From the NCBI GenBank assembly GCA_002347645.1, contig DDYF01000021.1, positions 14,644-78,643 on the forward strand: DNA of 64,000 bases. The letters are read 5' to 3'. Both the position numbers and the translations under genes were made by a program. Positions 52,724 through 59,754 of this stretch are shown piece after piece (position 1 is the stretch's first letter; each line of letters begins with the position of its first letter). The notes beneath the pieces were generated by a model. That model searched no databases, was not told the DNA's origin, and saw only the letters and a list, made by a program, of their open reading frames with translations. Source of the DNA: Thermoleophilia bacterium UBA2241. Lineage in GTDB: Bacteria; Actinomycetota; Thermoleophilia; UBA2241.

Positions 52724-53571
52724 GCGGGCCCTCGGCAGGCGAGTACGATGTCGGAGAGGGGATCGCCTCGCGCATCGGATATGTCATCGTCGTCCCGGTC
52801 CTGAATGAGGCTGCGGCTCTGCCGGCGCTGCTCGCCGAGCTGCGCTCCCTCGGCCATCTCGAGCGGACGCTGTTCGTCGACAACGGCTCGACGGACACAA
52901 GTGTCGCGCTCATCGCCACATCCGGCGGCGAGGTGCTGCGCGAGCCGCGACGCGGGTACGGCTACCCGTGCCTGTTCGGGGCTCGCGCGGCCGCCGCCCG
53001 CGGTGCGGAGGCCGTCGTCTTCATGGAGGCCGACGGCACCGACGACCCGGCGCAGGTCAGCAGCCTGACCGGACCGGTCCTCGACGGCGTGGCGGACCTC
53101 GTCATCGGCGAGCGGCGCGCGGCCGTGCGGCCGCGCGCCGCTCGCCGAGCTGCGTCCGTCTATCCTGGAGCGAGCGCGGCGACGCGAGGTCCGTCGCCCG
53201 CGCGCGGTGGGACTCGGATCTCGCCAAGCGGCCGCATGCCGCTGCACCAGCGCCTGGGCAACCAGTGGCTCGCCTTCAGTCTGCGGCTGTTGTTCGGCTT
53301 GAGGGTCACCGACGACGGGCCCTTCCGCGCGGTGCGTCTCGACCTGCTCGAACGACTGCGCCTGGAGGAGCGCGCGTACGCCTTCCCCACGGAGATGCTG
53401 GTGAAAGCCCATCTGGCGGGTGCGCGCATCGCCGTACGCGAGACGCGCTACCGGCCGCGCGCCGGCCGCTCGAAGATCGCCGGCACGGCGCGTGGCACCT
53501 TCGGCGCCGTGCGCGACATCGCCTGGTGCCTCGTCCACTTGCGCTTGCTCGGCTTCCACGCCGACCCTTGA
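52672..53571 (+). CDS. GT2 family glycosyltransferase (polyprenyl-phosphate sugar synthase-like) with palindromic insert
   Basis: The core starts at YVIVVPVLNEAAALPALLAEL and shows the nucleotide-binding FVDNGSTDTS, the metal motif MEADGTDDP (D-x-D-like) and a C-terminal NQWLAFSLRLLFGLRVTDDGPFRAVR, typical of DPM1-like and rSAM-associated transferase 2 proteins. The start is unclear: GTGs at 52672 and 52684 overlap the divergent gene, and a TACGAT -10-like box at 52744 would exclude both. After VIGERR about 45 low-complexity residues, encoded over a perfect 20-bp inverted repeat, interrupt the domain before MPLHQRLGNQW. It ends without a membrane tail. Confidence 0.75.
   Translation: MPGAVSPSLRLDPFRQARGPSAGEYDVGEGIASRIGYVIVVPVLNEAAALPALLAELRSLGHLERTLFVDNGSTDTSVALIATSGGEVLREPRRGYGYPCLFGARAAAARGAEAVVFMEADGTDDPAQVSSLTGPVLDGVADLVIGERRAAVRPRAARRAASVYPGASAATRGPSPARGGTRISPSGRMPLHQRLGNQWLAFSLRLLFGLRVTDDGPFRAVRLDLLERLRLEERAYAFPTEMLVKAHLAGARIAVRETRYRPRAGRSKIAGTARGTFGAVRDIAWCLVHLRLLGFHADP
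53105..53148. repeat. perfect 20-bp-arm inverted repeat inside the GT2 gene
   Basis: Arms 53105-53124 and 53129-53148 are exact complements with a GTGC loop. It lies in the segment that encodes extra low-complexity residues absent from typical GT2 enzymes. Confidence 0.7.
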
Positions 53572-53577
53572 CTGCGC

Positions 53578-54069
53578 TCAGTAGTAGGGCAGGCGCGGCG
53601 AGGGGTCGCGGCGCGCAAGCAGCGCGTCCATGCCCAGGGTCCGCCCAGCCTGGCCGATCGCCACGGCGAGCAGGATCGCGGTCATCATCACGTAGGTGCC
53701 CTGCCACTCGCCGGGCACGCCCCAGCTCGACAACAGGAGGTTCAGGCTGAAGCCGGCGGAGACAAGGGCCGAGACCGGTGTCAGGAAGCCCACGAGCAGG
53801 AAGAGACCCATGACGACGAGCTCCAGCACGAGCTGCCCGTAGGCAAAGAGCGCCGCGTTCGGTGCCACCACGTCGAAAATGAAGTCGCCGTACCAGGTGA
53901 CGTCGGTCTTCTGTGCGAGGTCGGTGACGAAGTCGCGGTACCCGTCCGGTGTGTAGAGGTCCTTGCGCAGGTTCTCTGCCCAGACGGCGACGAACATGCC
54001 GCCCATGAGGATGCGCAGCAGGGCGAGGACCCAGCCTCGTCGTCGTTCGCGGTCACCGGCAGCCGTCAT
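53578..54069 (-). CDS. DoxX family membrane protein
   Basis: The 163-residue protein has four predicted helices in the DoxX pattern (VLALLRILMGGMFVAVWAENLRKD; LFAYGQLVLELVVMGLFLLVGFLTPVSALVSAGFSLNLLLSSWG; AILLAVAIGQAGRTLGMD). Members act in quinone-linked thiosulfate oxidation or in oxidative-stress membrane complexes, but many are of unknown role. It is downstream of the MoaD/ThiS gene on the same strand with a 135-bp gap. It converges with GT2 across only 6 bp. Confidence 0.75.
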   Translation of the reverse strand: MTAAGDRERRRGWVLALLRILMGGMFVAVWAENLRKDLYTPDGYRDFVTDLAQKTDVTWYGDFIFDVVAPNAALFAYGQLVLELVVMGLFLLVGFLTPVSALVSAGFSLNLLLSSWGVPGEWQGTYVMMTAILLAVAIGQAGRTLGMDALLARRDPSPRLPYY

Positions 54070-54204
54070 CTAGCCCTCTGTCGCTCGTCGGACCTGACGT
54101 GGCCGCAGCATTCCCCGTGCGGCGGGGTTTCACGCGATGGCGTGACGCTGGGCCGCTGCCAAGGGCGGAAGGACGTCGAGGGTGCCGCGGGCGAGCGGCG
54201 CGGG

Positions 54205-54471
54205 TCACCCGCCGGCGACCGGCGGGACGAAGTCGAGCCGGTCGCCATGCGCGAGGCCAGTGCGCAGGGCCTCGGACGGGCGCAGCTGTCGCCCGTTGAG
54301 GACAAAGCTGACCAGCGGCCGCCCGTCGAAGAGGAGGCGTGGGGCGATCTGCGGGTGGCCGGCCACGACTTGGTCGACGGCGTCGCGGACGGTCGTCGCC
54401 GTCAGCACGAGCTCGAGCGCCGAATCGGGCGCCGTCAGGCTCGCGGGCAGTCGTACGGTGATGTCGAACAC
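54205..54471 (-). CDS. MoaD/ThiS family sulfur-carrier protein
   Basis: The GTG at 54471 follows GGAGG. The 88-residue beta-grasp protein starts DITVRLPASL and ends LAHGDRLDFVPPVAGG; the terminal Gly-Gly is the site of adenylation and thiocarboxylation. No MoeB/ThiF partner is adjacent. It is downstream of hdrC by 66 bases and may supply sulfur for tungsten/molybdenum cofactor or another thiolation step linked to the redox cluster. That link is inferred from position. Confidence 0.8.
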   Translation of the reverse strand: MFDITVRLPASLTAPDSALELVLTATTVRDAVDQVVAGHPQIAPRLLFDGRPLVSFVLNGRQLRPSEALRTGLAHGDRLDFVPPVAGG

Positions 54472-54537
54472 GTCGCCTCCGGCAGTCGTGATGCGTCTCG
54501 TGATCGTCTCATGTAGGCCGGGCCGGCACGACCCCGG

Positions 54538-55233
54538 CTACTCGGCGGCTTCGCTCTCAACCGGCTCCGCGGCACCGCCGTCGGCCCCTTCGCGCACCTG
54601 GCGCAGTCGGTCGAGAAAACCGGTCTCCTCGAAGATGACCTGGACTTCCTTCACGACGTCCGTCGGTGGGAAGAGATCACCCAAGCCGAGCTCGGCGCGG
54701 ATCTCGAGCAGGTGCGCCATGAAGTGCCTCCACTGCTCGCCCCACGCCTCGTACACGACGGGGAACATGTCGTGGGGGTTGCCGCCCATGCCCTTCTCGT
54801 AGAAGTTGCCGCACCACTCGGCGAACATCTCGACGTGCTTGTGGCCGTAGCCGCTCTCGACCTGCATGCTACGAACGACCTGGTTGATTACGGCGACGCT
54901 GTTGTGGCGCGGGCAGCGGCTTTGGCACGTGTAGCAGGAGTAGCAGTACCAGACGGAGTCGTCGGTCAGGAGCGTCTCGTCGCCCTCGAGCGCGCGGCGG
55001 GCCACCTCACGTGGGACGAAGTCGGTGAAACGCGCGGCGGGGCAGCCGGAGGTGCACACGCCGCACTGGATGCAGCTCAGGAACCCTTCCTTGTGGTCGT
55101 GCATGCGCGGGTCGTCAAGGATGCGCCTGACGAGCTCGGGGTCGCGGCGCGGTGCCGCGGCGAACGTGTCACCGGCGATCACGGCGGTCGGCTTGGCAGT
55201 CTTGGCGCCGGCCGCGGGGGTCTTCTCAGGCAT
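54538..55233 (-). CDS. hdrC: HdrC-like iron-sulfur subunit of heterodisulfide reductase
   Basis: The 231-residue protein has two cubane-cluster motifs, CIQCGVCTSGCP (near residue 54) and CYSCYTCQSRCP (near residue 97), in a helical HdrC fold, with an extended C-terminal part that includes RHFMAHLLEIRAELGLGDLFPPTDVVKEVQ. HdrC relays electrons between HdrA and HdrB. Its ATG lies inside the end of the HdrCB-like gene (8-bp overlap), so they are translated together. The stop is TAG. Confidence 0.85.
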   Translation of the reverse strand: MPEKTPAAGAKTAKPTAVIAGDTFAAAPRRDPELVRRILDDPRMHDHKEGFLSCIQCGVCTSGCPAARFTDFVPREVARRALEGDETLLTDDSVWYCYSCYTCQSRCPRHNSVAVINQVVRSMQVESGYGHKHVEMFAEWCGNFYEKGMGGNPHDMFPVVYEAWGEQWRHFMAHLLEIRAELGLGDLFPPTDVVKEVQVIFEETGFLDRLRQVREGADGGAAEPVESEAAE

Positions 55234-56380
55234 CTGATGCTTCCTCCCGGGGGGGTTCGGCGGCCCGGAAGAACTCGGGCCAGAAGTAGACGGGGACGCT
55301 CAGGCGCAGCTGGCGCGCGGCGGAACGCACGTTGTCGCGGCATAGCACGCAGGGGGTGACGACGGGGGCGCCGGCCTGGGCGGCGAACTCGAGCAGGCGC
55401 TTGCTGCCCTTCGTGGCCCCGCGATACATCCCGCCGAGCGCGCCGCAGCAGGCGTTGTGCAGGCCCGGGTAGGCGACCTGCATGTCGACACCGGCGAGTT
55501 CCGCGGCGTCGCCCAGTGCGGCGATCGCCTTGTCGCGATCGGCGAGACAGCCGACGTAGGGGACGAACGAAGCAGAGCGGGCGCGCAGGGCAAAGCCCTC
55601 GCGGCGCGCCCGCTCGACGAGCGCGTCCCAGAGCGGCGCCGTGTCGACCGACGCCTCGGCCAGGCTTGCGTCGCAGGCCGGGCACGCGGTCCAGACGCGC
55701 TCATCGCTCGTGAAGTGCGTGGGGACCGCGCCGCGACTCGGGTGGCCGCAGCAGCCGGCGTCCACCTCGTCGAGGCGGACGCCGAAGCCGGCGGCCACCT
55801 CGTGCACGAGGGCGTGCAGTTCCCCGTCTTGCGGCAGCGAGCACCCGGCGTAGAAGGGGAGCGTGACCGTCGGGCGGGTCGGCGAAGCCCCGGTTGCCGC
55901 GCGTTTCGGGCCGGGAAGGCGCGTGCGAACGATCTTCATCCCCGCCTCGGCCGCCCCGACGACGTCGCGCGGCACGTGGCCGCGCGCGGCCATCGCCGCG
56001 GCGAACAAGACGTTCTCTATGCGCGGATGGCGCTCGAGACGCCGCGCGGCGGCCTCGGCCGCCGTGCGCTCGGGGCAGCGGATGCTGCCGTGTATGCGCT
56101 CGAGCGCGCGCACGCGGGCGAGCACCGAGGCGACGTCGATCTCCATCCGGCACGCAGTGGTGCAGGCACCGCACTCGGTGCAGCGCCACAGGTCGTCGCT
56201 GGCGAAGAGCGCATCGATCTCGCCGGCGAGGATCAGGCGCACGAGGCGTCGGGGGCCGCGGTACAGGTCGCGCGCACTCGGGCACGCCGAGGTGCAGGTC
56301 CCGCACTGGTAGCAGATGCTGCATTCCTCGGCGAGCTTCGCGAACTCCTCGAGGACCTGGTCCGGGTAGCGCGTCGGCAT
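55226..56380 (-). CDS. HdrC-HdrB fusion-type (CCG-domain) iron-sulfur protein
   Basis: Starting at the ATG at 56380 (a GTG at 56398 is also possible), the 384-residue protein joins an HdrC-like part, CSICYQCGTCTSACP and CTECGACTTACR, to two CCG domains. The first CCG domain has AGCSLP, GCCGHPSRG and ACPACD; the second has VGCLAD, NACCGALGG and PCVLCRD. Both therefore have the full Cys set for noncubane clusters, unlike the separate HdrB at the window edge. The order matches HdrD- and GlpC-like proteins. It would reduce a disulfide or pass electrons to a quinone/thiol acceptor. It sits between hdrA-mvhD and hdrC. Confidence 0.85.
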   Translation of the reverse strand: MPTRYPDQVLEEFAKLAEECSICYQCGTCTSACPSARDLYRGPRRLVRLILAGEIDALFASDDLWRCTECGACTTACRMEIDVASVLARVRALERIHGSIRCPERTAAEAAARRLERHPRIENVLFAAAMAARGHVPRDVVGAAEAGMKIVRTRLPGPKRAATGASPTRPTVTLPFYAGCSLPQDGELHALVHEVAAGFGVRLDEVDAGCCGHPSRGAVPTHFTSDERVWTACPACDASLAEASVDTAPLWDALVERARREGFALRARSASFVPYVGCLADRDKAIAALGDAAELAGVDMQVAYPGLHNACCGALGGMYRGATKGSKRLLEFAAQAGAPVVTPCVLCRDNVRSAARQLRLSVPVYFWPEFFRAAEPPREEASDA

Positions 56381-56417
56381 GGAGGGCTCGTCGTCGACAC
56401 GGCGGGTGTCCGAACGT

Positions 56418-58886
56418 TCAGTGAACGTGCGCAACGGGCTCACCTCCCCCGCAGCCGGCGCACGGAGCCACGCCGACGGTGCTATCGGCCCCCGCCATGA
56501 CATCGGCGTGCGACAGGCAGTGGCCGCCGAGCTGCTCGAGCTCGCGCTCCAGCGCCGCCAGCGTCTCGTCATCGTGCGTCGCCTTGGCGGCGAACATGCG
56601 GATGCGCCGTCCGACGCTCAGGCGATCGACGGCGCACAGGTGCCACTGCTCGAGCGGGACGGCCAGCCGCGCCTCGGCGAGCAGTTCCTCGGCCACCCGC
56701 TTCTGCTCCGCCGCGCTGGCGTCGCCGGTGCGGTAGTGGCAGCGGTCCTCGGCGCAGCCCGCGAGGAAGACCCCGGCGGCTCCGAGCCGGACCGCCTCGA
56801 CGATGTGCAGCGCGCTGACCCGCCCGAGGCAGGGCAACTCGACGAGACGCACGTTCTCCGGGTACTTGTCCTTGTGTTGGCCACCGAGACTGATGGCAGC
56901 GCCGGCGCACTCCTTGCAGTAGAAGCCGACGATCGGTCTCTCGACACCGTCGGTGAGCGTGGCCAGACGTCCGAGGATCGCCTCGTCGTGCTGGTTATGT
57001 GCGATGGCCAGCTCGGGGCAGTTGGCGGCGCAGATCCCGCACGCGCGGCAGACGCCCTCGTCGATGACCGCGAGCTTGCCCTCGTCCTTGACCTCGACCG
57101 GGCGAGGGGCGTCGTCCGGCCGGTCGACGAGCGTGATGGCGTTGAACGGGCACATCGTCGAACAGACGTCGCAGCCCACGCACGCCGCCTCGTCGACCAC
57201 GGATGCCGGCGTGCTGCGCCGCCCGGCGGAGCGCAGGAAGTTGTGCACCTCGCTGGCCACGGCCGACGCTTCGGTGCTGACCTCGATAAGGGCCTTGGGT
57301 CCGGCGGACGAACCGCAGACGAAAATGCCTTCGGCGGTCGTCTCGGTGGCCCGGTTCTTGCGGTCGAGGATCTCGACGAAGCCGTCCTCGTCGAGCTCGA
57401 TGCCGAGGATCTGCGCCATCGCGGTGTTCTCCTTGGGAGGGACGAGTCCGGTGGAGAGGACAACGAGGTCCGGGCGTAGCACCGACTTGCGCGCCGCTGT
57501 GACGTCTTCGACCTCGATGACGGGCCGGCCGTCGGCGTCGAACTGGACTTCGGGCGGCGTGCCGCGCAGGAACTCGACGCCGGCACGTCGCGCCGCCAGG
57601 AACCAGTTCTCATAACCAATGCCGGCCGTCCTCAGCTCGAGATAGCAGATCGTCACCTTCATGCGCGGGAACAGCTTCTTGAGGCGCATCGCGTGCTTGA
57701 GCGCGATCATGCAGCAGAGGCGCGAGCAGTAGGGCAGGTACCTGCGGTCGCGTGAGCCGGCACACTGGACCATCACGACCTCGCGCGCCGGCATGTGACC
57801 GAGGGCGGCCTGCTCCTCCCAGGCGGGCAGCATCTCAGCGAGCTCCACCTGCGTGACGACACCGTCGTGGCCGTAGCCGAGATACTCGACGTACTCGTCC
57901 GGGGCCGGGACGCAGCCGGTGGCGGCGACGATAGCGCCGGCGTGGACGGTCATGCGCTCGGGCGACTGCGTGAAGTCGATCGCTTCGACTGGGCAAGCCT
58001 CGGCACAGACGCCGCAGAAACTGCAGGCGTCGAGGTCGATCGTGCGCACGACGCGTCCGTCGTAGTACTCGTGGAAGATAGCCTTGTGTCCCGGTTCCGA
58101 AGCGGGCTCGGGGCAGACGGTCTCACAGGTCCCGCAGTTCACGCAGGCGTCGGTGACCATGTTCGGCAGCCGGCGCAGCGCGACCTCGAAGTCGCCCGGG
58201 CGACCGCTGACGGACTCGACGGTCGTGCGGCGCCAGACATGCAGGTCGGGGTGGTCGATGGCGACGTTACGGTGGAAACACTTGCGCACACCGGCCTGAT
58301 CGTCGGTGGTGGGCAGACATTGGCCGCAATCGTTCGTCGGGAAGACGGAGCCGATGCGGGCGGCGCGGCCGCCCAGGAACGGCCGCCGCTCAACGAGCTC
58401 GACCTGGTGGCCCATCTGGGCGATCTCGGCGGCGGCTTGCGTGCCGGCCACGCCACCGCCGATGATCAGCACCGTGTTCTCGCGTGTGCTGTGTGAAAGG
58501 GTCTCGGCCGTCGTCGAGGGGTATCGGACGGCGGCCTCGACCAGGCCCATCGCCTTGCGCGTGACGGCGTCCACGTCGTCGCCGTGCACCCACGAGCAGC
58601 CCTCGCGGATGTCGGCGACCTCCATGCGCAGGCCGCGCGCCATCAGCTTCTGAAAGCGGCGCGTGGCGAAGTCGGCCGAGCAGCCGGCGAAGACCAGCGG
58701 ACGCTCGCCGCCGGCCTCCATGATCTCGAGCAACTGCGCCTGGCCCTCACGGCCGCACCAGTGCGCTCCGCGCACTACGTCGGCCTGCTCCGCAGCGTGC
58801 GCGGCGAGACGGTGGAAGTCGATGTTCGTCATGGTCCCGGCGCACTCGCAGAGGAGCACGCGTGGGCGGGTGCTCGCGTCGTTCAC
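56418..58886 (-). CDS. hdrA: HdrA-like flavoprotein with C-terminal MvhD domain
   Basis: The GTG at 58886 follows GGGAGGTGG and overlaps the ferredoxin stop. The 822-residue protein has the HdrA start LLCECAGTMT, REGCSWVHGD, the FAD motif VLIIGGGVAGTQAAAEIAQMG, Fe-S motifs CVNCGTCETVCP (about 247) and CSFCGVCAEACP (about 290), the CAGSRDRRYLPYCSRLCC segment and two more clusters (about 567-620). From about 650 an MvhD/FlpD domain follows (GFYCKECAGAA, CLGRVSALHIVEAVRLGAAGVFLAGCAEDRCHYRTGD). HdrA flavin bifurcates electrons between ferredoxin and a disulfide in characterised complexes. Fused HdrA-MvhD proteins are known in other anaerobes. Confidence 0.9.
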   Translation of the reverse strand: MNDASTRPRVLLCECAGTMTNIDFHRLAAHAAEQADVVRGAHWCGREGQAQLLEIMEAGGERPLVFAGCSADFATRRFQKLMARGLRMEVADIREGCSWVHGDDVDAVTRKAMGLVEAAVRYPSTTAETLSHSTRENTVLIIGGGVAGTQAAAEIAQMGHQVELVERRPFLGGRAARIGSVFPTNDCGQCLPTTDDQAGVRKCFHRNVAIDHPDLHVWRRTTVESVSGRPGDFEVALRRLPNMVTDACVNCGTCETVCPEPASEPGHKAIFHEYYDGRVVRTIDLDACSFCGVCAEACPVEAIDFTQSPERMTVHAGAIVAATGCVPAPDEYVEYLGYGHDGVVTQVELAEMLPAWEEQAALGHMPAREVVMVQCAGSRDRRYLPYCSRLCCMIALKHAMRLKKLFPRMKVTICYLELRTAGIGYENWFLAARRAGVEFLRGTPPEVQFDADGRPVIEVEDVTAARKSVLRPDLVVLSTGLVPPKENTAMAQILGIELDEDGFVEILDRKNRATETTAEGIFVCGSSAGPKALIEVSTEASAVASEVHNFLRSAGRRSTPASVVDEAACVGCDVCSTMCPFNAITLVDRPDDAPRPVEVKDEGKLAVIDEGVCRACGICAANCPELAIAHNQHDEAILGRLATLTDGVERPIVGFYCKECAGAAISLGGQHKDKYPENVRLVELPCLGRVSALHIVEAVRLGAAGVFLAGCAEDRCHYRTGDASAAEQKRVAEELLAEARLAVPLEQWHLCAVDRLSVGRRIRMFAAKATHDDETLAALERELEQLGGHCLSHADVMAGADSTVGVAPCAGCGGGEPVAHVH

Positions 58887-59308
58887 GGCGCCACCTCCCG
58901 CGCGGATGTGGGTGCGAGCCTTGGCGCGACCGCCTCGATGGCGTCGGCCGGGCAGTTGCGCGCGCAGGCGCCGCAGCCGAGGCAGAGCTCGGCGTCGTAC
59001 AGGATGGTGCGGAAGACGGTGACGCGGGGCGGGACCGCGATGAGCTCAGTCGGATCGCGGCGCGCGATGCGTCGCAGGGCGGCGCCCAGCGCGCCGCGCC
59101 GGCTGTCCGCCGGGGCGTCGAGCAGCTGGTGCACGTCGAACGTGTCGCCGCGGCGCGACGCGCCCGACGGGCAGTTCTTGGCGCAGGTCCCGCAACCGAC
59201 GCACAACTCCTCGTGCCGCAGGATCTCGCAGCCGATGGCGCTGCTCGTGCGCGGCTGCGCTGCGGGCAGGCGGTCGAGGATCTCGCGGCCCCGATTGGTG
59301 AGGGGCAT
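58883..59308 (-). CDS. two-cluster ferredoxin-like protein of the Hdr operon
   Basis: The 141-residue protein has CVGCGTCAKNCPSG (near residue 36) and CLGCGACARNCPAD (near residue 108), each missing a partner motif beside it, so it carries two widely separated [4Fe-4S] sites with a helical linker of about 55 residues. The N-terminal MPLTNRGREILDRLP is unusual for a ferredoxin. It overlaps mvhD at its start and hdrA at its end, so it is probably a fixed electron-relay subunit rather than a free carrier. Confidence 0.8.
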   Translation of the reverse strand: MPLTNRGREILDRLPAAQPRTSSAIGCEILRHEELCVGCGTCAKNCPSGASRRGDTFDVHQLLDAPADSRRGALGAALRRIARRDPTELIAVPPRVTVFRTILYDAELCLGCGACARNCPADAIEAVAPRLAPTSAREVAP

Positions 59309-59754
59309 CAGACGGCCCTCGTGGCAGCGGCGCCGACGCCGATTGGGTCACCCCTGCGCTGGAGCGGTGGAAGAGCGCCGATCACACGGTCCATCTCCTT
59401 GACCGCGGCGACGAACTTGGGCGGTTCGCCGGCACTCATCGTGAACATCCGGCAGCGTTCCGGCTCCACGCTGACGCTCTCCAGCAGACGCTGGACGAAC
59501 GCGACCCTGTCGACGGCGTTGAAGTTGCCCTCGCGGTAGTGGCACTGGCCGAGCAGGCAGCCGGCGACCATGACGCCGTCGGCCCCCTCGGCGAGCGCCG
59601 TCACCAGATGCAGCGGGCTCACCCGGCCGGTGCAGGGCAGGAGGACGAGGCGAACCGAGGGCGGCAGCGGCGTGCGCGCGTTGGCGCTCGCGTCGGCCGC
59701 CGCGTACGCGCACTCGCGACAGCAGAAGGCGACGATCGAGCGTTCCTCCGTCAT
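59308..59754 (-). CDS. mvhD: MvhD-like hydrogenase/Hdr iron-sulfur delta subunit
   Basis: The ATG at 59754 overlaps the upstream stop (ATGA). The 148-residue protein has the MvhD pattern FCCRECAYAAAD, LLPCTGRVSPLHLVTALAEGADGVMVAGCLLGQCHYREGN and a C-terminal CRMFTMSAGEPPKFVAAVKEM. In methanogens MvhD carries a [2Fe-2S] cluster and links HdrA to hydrogenase or formate dehydrogenase. No hydrogenase gene is visible here, so the donor is probably the NAD(P)-binding module of the upstream HdrA. All cluster positions are Cys, with no in-frame UGA. Confidence 0.85.
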   Translation of the reverse strand: MTEERSIVAFCCRECAYAAADASANARTPLPPSVRLVLLPCTGRVSPLHLVTALAEGADGVMVAGCLLGQCHYREGNFNAVDRVAFVQRLLESVSVEPERCRMFTMSAGEPPKFVAAVKEMDRVIGALPPLQRRGDPIGVGAAATRAV

